Origin: DASQVO01 sp035640715
GTDB taxonomy: Bacteria; Actinomycetota; Actinomycetes; Streptosporangiales; Streptosporangiaceae
Direction: 5' to 3'
Assembly: GCA_035640715.1 (NCBI GenBank)
Contig: DASQVO010000056.1
Span: forward strand, 1-11,276
DNA length: 11,276 nt
Part shown: in pieces, positions 5,772 through 11,276 of the stretch
Layout: each line of letters opens with the position of its first letter
Numbering within the stretch: the stretch's first letter is position 1
Translations under genes and position numbers: made by a program
Notes under the pieces: generated by a model
Database searches by the model: none
Seen by the model: the letters and a program-made list of their open reading frames with translations, nothing else
What the model was told of the DNA's origin: nothing

Positions 5772-6854
5772 CTAGACGCGGACGGCCGGCGTGCGGGCGG
5801 TCTCGCGCAGCGGAGCCTTCGCGAACTCCGTGATGCCCTCACAGAACCCGGTCTGCGCGCGGAAGCCCAGGCCTTGCCTGGCGGCGGCCGGGGAAGCCAC
5901 GATATGCCGGACATCGCCGAGCCTGAATTCCCCGGTGACTTCCGGCCTGAGATGGCCGCCGAGCTCAGCTGCCAGCGCCGCTGCCATCTCGCCGACCGTG
6001 TGGGGCTGGCCGCTTGCGACGTTGTAGCTGCGTGCGCTGCCCGGCTCCGCGTCCTGCGTTGCCGCGATCGCGAGCAGGTTGGCGGTGGCGACATCGGATA
6101 CGTGCACGAAATCACGCTGCTGGCCGCCGTCCTCGAAGACCCTCGGCGGGACGCCGTTCTCCAGCGCGGAGCGGAAGATCGCCGCTACGCCGGAGTACGG
6201 GGTGTCCCGCGGCATCCTCGGGCCGTACACGTTGTGGTAGCGGAGGGCGATCGAGGTGCCGCCGGTCAGCCGGGCCCACGTGGCGGCCAGGTGCTCCTGC
6301 GCGACCTTGCTCGCGGCGTACGCGTTGCGGGGGTCCAGTGGGGCATCCTCCGTGACCGTCGCGGTTGCCAGGGCCTGCCCGCAGTGCGGGCAGCGCGGCT
6401 CGAACTGGCCGGCCAGCAGGTCGTCCCTGTGCCGGGGGGCCGGGCGGACACGGCCGTGCGCCGCGCAGTCATAAGCGCCCTCCCCGTAGACCACCATGGA
6501 AGAGGCGAGGGCCAGCCGCTGAACGCCTGCCCGGCCCATGGCGTCGAGCAGCGTCGCTGTGCCGGTGACGTTGACGTCGGCGTAGGCGGGAAGGTCCGAC
6601 AGGCGGGCACCCAGCCCGACAAGTGCCGCCTGATGGCACACCACGTCCACGTCGGCGAGCGCCCGGCTTACCGCGCCGGCGTCCCGGACATCGCCGATAA
6701 CCATGTCGATGTCATCGGGTATGTAGCCGGGCATGCCGTCGTGGACGGCAGGCGTCAGCGAGTCGAAGCCGCGTACCTCATGACCGAGCTCGCGTACGGC
6801 CTCGAGGACATGTGATCCGATGAACCCGGCCGCACCGGTTACGAGCACCCGCAT
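5772..6854 (-). CDS. NAD-dependent sugar-nucleotide epimerase/dehydratase (extended SDR)
   Basis: 360 residues from the ATG at 6854, where MRVLVTGAAGFIGSHV begins exactly as the family does. The open frame reaches 7046, but the extra 64 codons cover the divergent promoter and are not protein-like. The NAD-binding TGAAGFIG is at 6-13, IGDVRD at 53-58, the catalytic Ser region LASSM at 116-120, and Tyr179-x3-Lys183 in NAYAASKVAQEH. RYHNVYGPR and RDFVHVSDVA are typical substrate-side motifs. An insertion after VVYGEG carries Cys130-x2-His133 and Cys155-x2-Cys158 (CPHCG), a possible zinc site. Overall pattern resembles dTDP-L-rhamnose/UDP-glucose 4-epimerases, but the substrate is not certain. 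No Shine-Dalgarno sequence precedes the ATG (CTCCTCTT). It probably supplies a sugar nucleotide for the neighbouring glycosyltransferases. Confidence 0.87.
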   Translation of the reverse strand: MRVLVTGAAGFIGSHVLEAVRELGHEVRGFDSLTPAVHDGMPGYIPDDIDMVIGDVRDAGAVSRALADVDVVCHQAALVGLGARLSDLPAYADVNVTGTATLLDAMGRAGVQRLALASSMVVYGEGAYDCAAHGRVRPAPRHRDDLLAGQFEPRCPHCGQALATATVTEDAPLDPRNAYAASKVAQEHLAATWARLTGGTSIALRYHNVYGPRMPRDTPYSGVAAIFRSALENGVPPRVFEDGGQQRDFVHVSDVATANLLAIAATQDAEPGSARSYNVASGQPHTVGEMAAALAAELGGHLRPEVTGEFRLGDVRHIVASPAAARQGLGFRAQTGFCEGITEFAKAPLRETARTPAVRV

Positions 6855-6906
6855 AAGAGGAGCCAAGCACGCCGTCCCCGGCGGGGTGGCTCGCTCCGCG
6901 CGGCTT

Positions 6907-6923
6907 GTCACAGGTCTGTAAGG
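6907..6923. promoter_or_regulatory. Candidate operator, upstream copy (site B)
   Basis: GTCACAGGTCTGTAAGG contains GTCAC and GTAAG half-sites 11 bp apart. It is a weaker copy of the element at 6960 and starts 53 bp before it, about five helical turns, so both would face the same side of the DNA. It lies between the divergent epimerase and GT2 genes. Confidence 0.45.
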
Positions 6924-6959
6924 GTTGATGGGATGCCCGGACCAGTGACCTGGGATGCC

Positions 6960-6978
6960 GTCACAGCTTCGTAAGCCC
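6960..6978. promoter_or_regulatory. Candidate operator at the epimerase/GT2 divergent promoter (site C)
   Basis: GTCACAGCTTCGTAAGCCC matches the minus strand of 3635-3617 at 17 of 19 bases and contains the palindromic core GCTTCGTAAGC. It ends 22 bases before CGTATAAG (7001-7008), a position compatible with activation of the GT2 promoter. The TCACAGC half also resembles the published half-site of mycobacterial PhoP, an OmpR-family regulator; that resemblance is suggestive only. Confidence 0.6.
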
Positions 6979-7000
6979 ATATGCCCGTTTTGCCGGGCTG

Positions 7001-7008
7001 CGTATAAG
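7001..7008 (+). promoter_or_regulatory. Candidate -10 region for GT2, CGTATAAG
   Basis: CGTATAAG ends 13 bases before the GT2 ATG at 7022. With normal spacing the transcript would begin a few bases before the start codon, which fits the absence of a Shine-Dalgarno sequence. The same 8-mer precedes the response-regulator gene. No good -35 hexamer is seen. Confidence 0.4.
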
Positions 7009-7021
7009 TACTGTCGCCGCC

Positions 7022-7672
7022 ATGGAGATCGACGTCGTGCTGCCATGCCTCAACGAGGCGGGCGCTCTTCCCTGGCTGCTGTCAAGAATGCCGCCCGGCT
7101 ACCGGCCGATCGTGGCTGACAACGGTTCCACCGATGGCTCCGCGAGGATCGCCGCGGACCATGGAGCCACCGTGGTCCCCGTGGAGCAGCGGGGATACGG
7201 CGCGGCCTGCCATGGTGGGCTCACCGCTGCGAAGAACGAGGTCGTATGCGTCATGGACGCTGACGGCTCGCTGGACCCGGCGGATCTGCCCGCCGTGTCC
7301 GGTCCCGTGCTGGATGGCTCCGCCGATCTGGCGCTCGGGCGGCGCTGCCCGAGCAGCGCCGGCGCCTGGCCGGTCCATGCGCGCGCCGGGAACATGGTTC
7401 TCGCGTCGGCGCTGCGCCGCCGGGCCGGTGTCCGCATCCGGGATATCGGCCCGATGCGGGCGGCGCGCCGCGCGGCGCTGCTGAGCCTGCCGATCTGTGA
7501 CCGCCGCTTCGGTTACCCGCTCGAGACGGTCGTCCGGGCGGCGGAGGCCGGCTGGCGGATCTGCGAGGCCGACGTGCCGTATTACCCGCGGACGGGGAAA
7601 TCGAAGGTTACCGGGAGCGTCGGCGGCACCATGCGGACCGTGCGGGACATGAGCAAGGTACTGGTGTCATGA
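7022..7672 (+). CDS. GT2-family glycosyltransferase (polyprenyl-phosphate-sugar-synthase-like)
   Basis: 216 residues, soluble, a single GT-A domain. Motifs in order: VVLPCLNEAGALP (5-17), VADNGSTDGS (31-40), GYGAACHGGL, the metal-binding DxD as DADGS (Asp79 and Asp81), ALGRR, RIRDIGPMRAARR (138-150), RRFGYPLE (161-168) and VPYYPRTGKSKVTG. This order is that of GT2 enzymes related to dolichyl/polyprenyl-phosphate sugar synthases. No C-terminal membrane helices are present. It would transfer a sugar from a nucleotide donor, perhaps the product of the adjacent epimerase, to a lipid or other acceptor. The start is the first ATG and gives the family's N-terminus. There is no ribosome site, so leaderless or short-leader translation is likely. 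It overlaps the next gene by ATGA. Confidence 0.88.
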   Translation: MEIDVVLPCLNEAGALPWLLSRMPPGYRPIVADNGSTDGSARIAADHGATVVPVEQRGYGAACHGGLTAAKNEVVCVMDADGSLDPADLPAVSGPVLDGSADLALGRRCPSSAGAWPVHARAGNMVLASALRRRAGVRIRDIGPMRAARRAALLSLPICDRRFGYPLETVVRAAEAGWRICEADVPYYPRTGKSKVTGSVGGTMRTVRDMSKVLVS

Positions 7673-8373
7673 CCGATCTCGCGGCGCAGGTTCTGGTCAT
7701 CGCCAAGGCGCCGGTGCCCGGGCAGGTGAAGACCAGGCTCACGCCACCGTTCAGCCCGGCCGAGGCGGCTTGGCTGGCTGAGGCGGCGCTTGCCGACACC
7801 CTCGACGCGGTGCGCAGCACCAGGGTGGTGCGGCGCGTGCTTGCCCTGGCCGGTGAGCCCGGCGGGTGGCTCGGCGACGGCTTCGAGGTCATCGCCCAGC
7901 GCGGTGAGGACCTCGACGAGCGCATCACCGCGGCGATGTGGGACACGTACTCCGGTCTGCCGGTTCCCACCGTGCTGATCGGCATGGACACTCCGCAGGT
8001 GACACCGGGCCTCCTTGAGGAGGCGGCCGCGCCGCTCGCGCGTGCCGAGGCAGACGCCGCCTTCGGCGCCGCTGAGGACGGCGGCTTCTGGATGCTGGGC
8101 CTGCGCAGGCCTGATCCCGGCCTCATGCTCGGCGTCCCGATGTCGGAGCCGGTTACCGGCCGGGTGCAGCTCGAGAGGCTCGTCCAGGCCGGGCTGCGCG
8201 TCCACCTGGCACCGAAGCTCGCCGACGTGGACACCTTCACCGACGCCGCGCGGGTGGCCCGCCTGGCACCGGCCAGCCTCTTCGCGGCGGCGCTGGCCGC
8301 GACGCTCAGCGCGCCGGTCCAGCCCGATGAGGTGGCCGGGCCCGGCGCGGCCGAGCATGCGCCGGCTCACTGA
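7669..8373 (+). CDS. DUF2064/TIGR04282-family GT-A-fold protein
   Basis: 234 residues. The ATG is at 7669 within the ATGA overlap with the GT2 stop, so the pair is translationally coupled. The N-terminus has VLVIAKAPVPGQVKTRLTPP (8-27), a nucleotide-sugar-type loop as in CofC/MobA-like proteins. Later come GMDTPQVTP (105-113), with the family's Asp, and EDGGFWMLGLRRPDP (136-150). The family is annotated as glycosyltransferase A or arsenosugar-biosynthesis-like, but its activity in actinobacteria is not settled. Its coupling to a GT2 enzyme suggests that it activates or transfers a sugar or related metabolite in the same pathway. The C-terminal 40 residues are Ala/Pro-rich and less distinctive. 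Confidence 0.82.
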   Translation: MTDLAAQVLVIAKAPVPGQVKTRLTPPFSPAEAAWLAEAALADTLDAVRSTRVVRRVLALAGEPGGWLGDGFEVIAQRGEDLDERITAAMWDTYSGLPVPTVLIGMDTPQVTPGLLEEAAAPLARAEADAAFGAAEDGGFWMLGLRRPDPGLMLGVPMSEPVTGRVQLERLVQAGLRVHLAPKLADVDTFTDAARVARLAPASLFAAALAATLSAPVQPDEVAGPGAAEHAPAH

Positions 8374-8383
8374 CCGGGCCGTG

Positions 8384-8399
8384 GCAGCAGCGGTGCTGC
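8384..8399 (+). terminator. Hairpin downstream of the GT2-DUF2064 operon
   Basis: GCAGCA (8384-8389) and TGCTGC (8394-8399) form a perfect six-base-pair stem with a GCGG loop, ten bases after the stop codon and before the convergent L,D-transpeptidase gene. There is no T tract, which is common in high-GC actinomycetes. The rest of the 88-base gap shows nothing else clear. Confidence 0.35.
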
Positions 8400-8461
8400 A
8401 ACCGCGGCGGCGATCAGGCCATGCGGTGGTTTCGCCCTCCGGCTGGCTATCCCGCGTCCCG

Positions 8462-9715
8462 CTACCCCGTGACGGTTACGAGGGTCCCGTAGGTCAGGTA
8501 TGGCCATGCGACCGCGGCGGGCCCGAGCGGAAGCTCGACGCAGCCGAGGCTCTGCGGCCAGCCGAAGGAAGCACGCGGGAAGTAGTGGACCGCATCGCCG
8601 CCGTTGAAGTAGGCAACGTACTGAACGGGGTCGGCGTAATGGCTCCCGTCAGGGTTGGTGCCCTGCATGATCTGGCTGCGGAGCCGCTCATAGACCGGGA
8701 AGGTGCCGTCAGCGGTCGGCGCAACCGGGATCCCCGTGTTGGCAAGGTTGTGGAAAACCTGGCGGCCATCGTGCCAGATCGTCAGCGTCTCGGGGCTGGC
8801 CTTGCTGGCCAGGGCGTAGCTGTAGCCGTTCGTGTTGCGCTGGCCGGCCGCGACCGCCTTCAGCAGCGCGGACCATACCGACGGCCCCGCCACGCCGTCC
8901 ATCGTCAGGCCCTGCTCGGATTCGAAGGCCCTGATCGCGCCGGTGTCAATGAGGTTGGCCGAGCCTTCCTGCCAGAAGCTGTGCAGCTCGGACGGGTAGC
9001 CGCTCTGCCAGCTGAAGCTGCCGGACGGCGGGCTGTAGGCGGCGGCGAGCTGGGCCGCCGTGTCCGCTGGCTGGATGGCGGCACCGGCTGGCGTCCAGGT
9101 GAGTGGCAGGTAACCGAGCTGGGCGAGGAGCTGCTGCAGGCGGAGCGTGGAGAACGGCGCCGTGGTGAAGCTCCGGCTAACGGAGGCGGCCAGCAGGCCG
9201 CCTGTGCCCGCGCTCGCCCCGGCAGCCGACCGGGCGCCCGAGGTTCCGCCGGGGATGCTGACGGTGACATTGGTGTTGCCGAGGAACCCGGACGCCGGGG
9301 TAAACACCGCGGAATCGCCTTCGCGCTTCCATGTGCCGGCGATGGACGGGGACAGGGTAGGCATCGGCGAACTGGCTGCCAGCGGGGCCGAGAACTTCAC
9401 CCGGACTGGGCTGGTCCCGTCCACGCCGCTGGTGCCGGCGGCCGGTGTTACGGAAACCACCTGCAGGGCCGGCGCGGGCTTGTGCGCCGGGGTGCGGGCC
9501 GGTCCTTTGCCCTGGGCCGACTCCGCGACCGGGGTCGTCCGCACCGTGGTCTTGGCGGCCTTGCCCGGCCCGGCGACCAGGATGGCGACGCCCGCGATGA
9601 CGACGAGGACTGCGCTGGCGGCCGTCACCACCACGGATCTGCTCGTCCGCGAGTGGCCGGGGCCTCTGCCCGTCAGCGCGGATGCCAAGCGGCGGAACCA
9701 ATCCGATTGCGACAC
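8462..9715 (-). CDS. L,D-transpeptidase (YkuD) with Ig-like and peptidoglycan-binding domains
   Basis: 417 residues from a GTG at 9715 with AAGGAG eight bases upstream. A basic N-terminus is followed by one membrane segment at about 27-49, so it is a signal-anchored extracytoplasmic protein. Then come a Pro/Ala/Lys linker, an SbsA/Ig-like domain (about 83-187; VSVTPAAGTSGV, VRVKFSAPL), and a peptidoglycan-binding-like region (about 190-290) ending IRAFESEQGLTMDGVAGPSVW. The YkuD catalytic domain is at about 297-417. The catalytic motif is HYFPRASFGWPQSLGCVELP, with His377 and nucleophile Cys392, both present. The reaction is 3-3 cross-linking of peptidoglycan stem peptides. Length and domain order fit the actinobacterial family. 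It is convergent with the GT2 operon and has its own promoter, so membership of the glycan locus is doubtful. Confidence 0.92.
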   Translation of the reverse strand: MSQSDWFRRLASALTGRGPGHSRTSRSVVVTAASAVLVVIAGVAILVAGPGKAAKTTVRTTPVAESAQGKGPARTPAHKPAPALQVVSVTPAAGTSGVDGTSPVRVKFSAPLAASSPMPTLSPSIAGTWKREGDSAVFTPASGFLGNTNVTVSIPGGTSGARSAAGASAGTGGLLAASVSRSFTTAPFSTLRLQQLLAQLGYLPLTWTPAGAAIQPADTAAQLAAAYSPPSGSFSWQSGYPSELHSFWQEGSANLIDTGAIRAFESEQGLTMDGVAGPSVWSALLKAVAAGQRNTNGYSYALASKASPETLTIWHDGRQVFHNLANTGIPVAPTADGTFPVYERLRSQIMQGTNPDGSHYADPVQYVAYFNGGDAVHYFPRASFGWPQSLGCVELPLGPAAVAWPYLTYGTLVTVTG

Positions 9716-9745
9716 GGCGCCCTCTCCTTGCTCCGTTCATCAAAG

Positions 9746-9796
9746 CTGAGTGACGTAAAACACTGACGTTAAAACTCAGTAACGGTTCTGACTCAG
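9746..9796. promoter_or_regulatory. Repeat-rich promoter/operator of the L,D-transpeptidase gene
   Basis: About 30 bases upstream of the GTG lie two near-identical direct repeats, TGACGTAAAA (9751-9760) and TGACGTTAAAA (9764-9774). They are bracketed by CTGAG (9746-9750) and CTCAG (9775-9779) as inverted ends. GTAACGG (9779-9785) and the palindrome CTGACTCAG (9788-9796) follow. This AT-richer, symmetric block in very GC-rich DNA looks like a regulator-binding promoter. No sigma-factor hexamers can be assigned with confidence. Confidence 0.5.
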
Positions 9797-9907
9797 TTCC
9801 ACGGCCCGGCGGCGGGGATACGGCAAAGGGCCGCCCTGCGGCGTGCGGGCCGATGTGACTGTCTGAGAGAACAGGTGCCTGGCGGGCTGCTGCGCCAGGT
9901 CAGTACT

Positions 9908-9960
9908 GGCGCGCTGTGCACAGGCTATAACGTCGCCAGGAGTGCAGCGGCCATTTTTTT
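9908..9960 (+). terminator. Intrinsic-terminator-like hairpin with seven-T run
   Basis: GGC-CGCTG-CAC (9908-9921, with bulges at 9911 and 9917-9918) can pair with GTG-CAGCG-GCC (9942-9952) around a 20-base loop. One A and then T at 9954-9960 follow at once. T runs are rare in this DNA. It reads on the plus strand, opposite to the L,D-transpeptidase, and no gene upstream on that strand explains it. A short RNA starting near 9780-9900 is possible. Confidence 0.4.
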
Positions 9961-10277
9961 CGCATCGCGAACAACCTCCATGGCTTGTCAGCCCGTACCT
10001 GGCATCGCGGGTGGCGGCAGCGCTGGGCTGCGGGGCCGGCGGGCGTTTCGCGGACCCCCGGAGACCTTCCCGGGCCGGACAGCGGGAGCCGCCCACGTGC
10101 TCGCTGCACCAGCGTCCCGAGGTCCAAAACGGCTGACAGCGCCGCGTTGTTCCCGCAGCGCCACACGCGTCGCGGCGTGGTACGTTCGCGCCGCCTGAGC
10201 CCCGGCGCGCGCGGTCACTCACGCGCCGGCCCGGGCGGCTGCCGGCTGAGTGCCGCGAATCCCGGAAAGCCAATACA

Positions 10278-10303
10278 GCGTCTCAGTACTGCGTCTCAGT
10301 ACT
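10278..10303. repeat. Perfect 13-bp tandem repeat, two copies
   Basis: GCGTCTCAGTACT occurs at 10278-10290 and again at 10291-10303 without a gap. Each copy holds the palindrome AGTACT. CAGTACT also occurs at 9901-9907. The function is unknown; it may be a simple duplication or a paired protein-binding site. Confidence 0.85.
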
Positions 10304-10594
10304 GCCGCCATCACGGCGGGCGGCTCATTGTGCGCCATTAGCCTGCTGTCCCGCGCCGGGCGCGTTACACACCATAGGTCTTTTCCGTGACCGGCCACTT
10401 TGTGTTTTTAACATGACGAACGAAAGATGGCAGCCCGAATGCCCGGGCCAGTGACCCGCAGCATGGGAATAGGGTAATCGCGATGCCGCGTCCGGGCGCG
10501 TGCCGCGCCGGCGGCGGATCTAAGATTCTGGTCAGGAAAATTCCGCGCCCTGCCATCCCGGTGCGCCGCCGGCGCCTTCGGCGGTTCGCGGGCG

Positions 10595-10618
10595 CCCGGT
10601 GGCGCCGGCGCCACCGGG
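10595..10618. repeat. Perfect 24-bp palindrome
   Basis: CCCGGTGGCGCC at 10595-10606 is followed directly by its exact reverse complement at 10607-10618. As RNA it would fold into a very stable stem. It is the first of three inverted repeats within about 115 bases. Confidence 0.85.
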
Positions 10619-10637
10619 GACCGGGGGAGTCCGGTGC

Positions 10638-10671
10638 CTGCCGGGGCGGGAGCGCCTGCGGGCGCCGGCAG
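10638..10671. repeat. Bulged GC-rich inverted repeat
   Basis: CTGCCG (10638-10643) pairs with CGGCAG (10666-10671), and inside it GCGCC (10652-10656) pairs with GGCGC (10661-10665) around a TGCG loop. The left strand has an eight-base bulge. Confidence 0.5.
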
Positions 10672-10680
10672 AGCACAGTC

Positions 10681-10708
10681 CCGCGGCGCTGGGCGGCAAA
10701 GGCCGCGG
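10681..10708. repeat. Inverted repeat CCGCGGC/GCCGCGG
   Basis: CCGCGGC (10681-10687) and GCCGCGG (10702-10708) form a seven-base-pair stem around a 14-base loop. It lies just right of the two previous inverted repeats. Confidence 0.5.
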
Positions 10709-10968
10709 CAGCCCGCTGATTCAGGGTCTTCTCTGGCATCTCGTTCCGGTAACTCCAGCTGCCCCCCGATTGTTTATGTGCCGATCTCGGCCTGATCTCA
10801 ATGATCGATCCGGCGCCGCCATCCGGGATGTGATGAGCTGGCGAGATATCGACCATGCCATGTGTACGAGATCCGGTCAAAACTGGACATAACGTCAATC
10901 TACCGATTTGGCGAATTTTCGTAACGGATTGGTCTATGGTGTTGGCCCGGGAACTTTACGATGCGCAT

Positions 10969-10976
10969 GGAGGTGA
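10969..10976 (+). promoter_or_regulatory. Near-perfect Shine-Dalgarno sequence for the rightmost gene
   Basis: GGAGGTGA at 10969-10976 is complementary to the 16S rRNA 3' end over eight bases and stands five bases before the ATG at 10982. It fixes this start over the overlapping frame that begins at 10855. Such a strong site suggests high expression. Confidence 0.75.
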
Positions 10977-10981
10977 ATTGC

Positions 10982-11276
10982 ATGCTCACCGGGCATCGAT
11001 CCGCACGGCGCCGCCACCGGAACAGCCGCCCGGCGCGGCATGCGGCTCCCCTCGCCATCCCGATGGCACTGGGCCTGACCTTGGGGGTAATCCTCGCCGT
11101 CAACAGCGGCACGCCCGCCACAGTGATCGAGCAGCAGGCCGCCGGCGTGACCGTCACCTCGGCCGCTGGCGGGACGGCCAGCGCACCTGCCGCCAGCGGG
11201 GCGTCCACCGCGGCAGGCCCGGCGGCGACGGCCCCGGCCGCCGCCGCGGCCAACGTGACCTGTGACCTGATCGTGC
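10982..11276 (+). CDS. Exported or membrane-anchored Ala-rich protein, N-terminal part
   Basis: The frame is open to the right edge; 98 residues are visible. The start is an ATG five bases after GGAGGTGA. Residues 1-22 are strongly basic with several Arg and His. A hydrophobic segment follows at about 23-41 (PLAIPMALGLTLGVILAV), as in a signal peptide or signal anchor. Next is an Ala/Thr/Gly/Ser-rich linker of about 45 residues, then NVTCDLIV, where a folded extracytoplasmic domain may begin with a cysteine. I do not recognise the family. The layout is that of an exported cell-surface protein. It is divergent from the L,D-transpeptidase gene across a 1.2-kb gap. Confidence 0.7.
   Translation, partial: MLTGHRSARRRHRNSRPARHAAPLAIPMALGLTLGVILAVNSGTPATVIEQQAAGVTVTSAAGGTASAPAASGASTAAGPAATAPAAAAANVTCDLIV

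Larger units (their letters stand above)
9797..10967. other. Long intergenic region without a convincing gene
   Basis: About 1.2 kb between the divergent L,D-transpeptidase and the rightmost gene. The open frames here (for example 9776-10273 and 10365-10898, both minus) are Arg/Pro/Cys-rich, lack ribosome sites and give no recognisable motif. The stretch holds a terminator-like structure with a seven-T run (9908-9960), a 13-bp tandem repeat (10278-10303) and a cluster of GC-rich inverted repeats (10595-10708). It also has local AT-rich patches near 10380-10425 and 10860-10940. I saw no tRNA, transposase remnant or riboswitch class I could name. Confidence 0.6.

Noticed and set aside
5874..6815. 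313-residue plus-strand frame
   Set aside because: Antisense to the epimerase, which has all SDR motifs; no ribosome site.
7582..8370. 262-residue minus-strand frame
   Set aside because: Antisense to the GT2 and DUF2064 genes; His/Arg/Gly-rich with no motif.
8015..9766. 583-residue plus-strand open frame, the longest in the window
   Set aside because: It runs out of frame over the DUF2064 gene and antisense to the L,D-transpeptidase. It is Arg/Pro/Gly-rich with no motifs, while both overlapped genes have intact family motifs.
9776..10273. 165-residue minus-strand frame upstream of the L,D-transpeptidase
   Set aside because: Arg/Ser/Pro/Cys-rich, no SD, no hydrophobic or catalytic pattern, and it overlaps the promoter repeats.
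10413..10454. Short 13-codon plus-strand frame beginning MTNERWQ
   Set aside because: Less GC-biased than its surroundings, but no SD and too short to support.
10365..10898. 177-residue minus-strand frame
   Set aside because: It crosses the palindrome cluster, has a poly-Arg tract, and shows neither a motif nor a ribosome site.

Overview
The window is very GC-rich, with G/C-biased codon usage, GTG starts, short coupled overlaps and actinobacterial protein families. It looks like chromosome of a filamentous or related high-GC actinomycete (Streptomyces/Streptosporangiales type). I cannot place it to genus. I saw no tRNA, rRNA, insertion sequence, phage gene or CRISPR array.

Layout. Positions 1-3405, minus strand, hold a four-gene run read right to left: a SAM methyltransferase (3405-2767), a polytopic GT-C glycosyltransferase of GT87 type (2704-1175), a four-helix membrane protein with a GYQDPA-repeat N-terminus (1137-178), and the start of a Tat-type molybdopterin (sulfite-oxidase-like) enzyme that leaves the window at base 1. 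The last two overlap by ATGA. They look like the membrane and catalytic halves of a protein that is usually one polypeptide. Divergent from this run is a two-component pair, an OmpR/PhoB-type regulator (3698-4447) and a histidine kinase without a sensor domain (4447-5688), joined by TGATG. An NDP-sugar epimerase faces it on the minus strand (6854-5772). Divergent from the epimerase is a second coupled pair on the plus strand, a GT2 glycosyltransferase (7022-7672) and a DUF2064/TIGR04282-type nucleotidyl/glycosyltransferase-like protein (7669-8373). An L,D-transpeptidase follows on the minus strand (9715-8462). Next come about 1.2 kb with no convincing gene but several inverted and direct repeats, then the start of an exported Ala-rich protein (10982 to the window end).

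How the genes may work together (inference). The genes from 1 to 8373 have the parts of a lipid-linked or surface glycan pathway: a sugar-nucleotide epimerase, a cytosolic GT2 enzyme of the polyprenyl-phosphate-sugar type, a GT-A-like accessory enzyme, a membrane GT-C transferase, a methyltransferase and a membrane-bound molybdoenzyme. A dedicated two-component system sits in the middle. Both divergent promoter regions carry almost the same 19-bp element (17 of 19 identical, opposite orientations). Further direct repeats with an 11-bp period lie ahead of the GT87 gene and the membrane-protein gene. This suggests one local regulon for a glycan or redox function that I cannot match to a characterised system. 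The L,D-transpeptidase has a different operator-like repeat and is probably a separate cell-wall gene.
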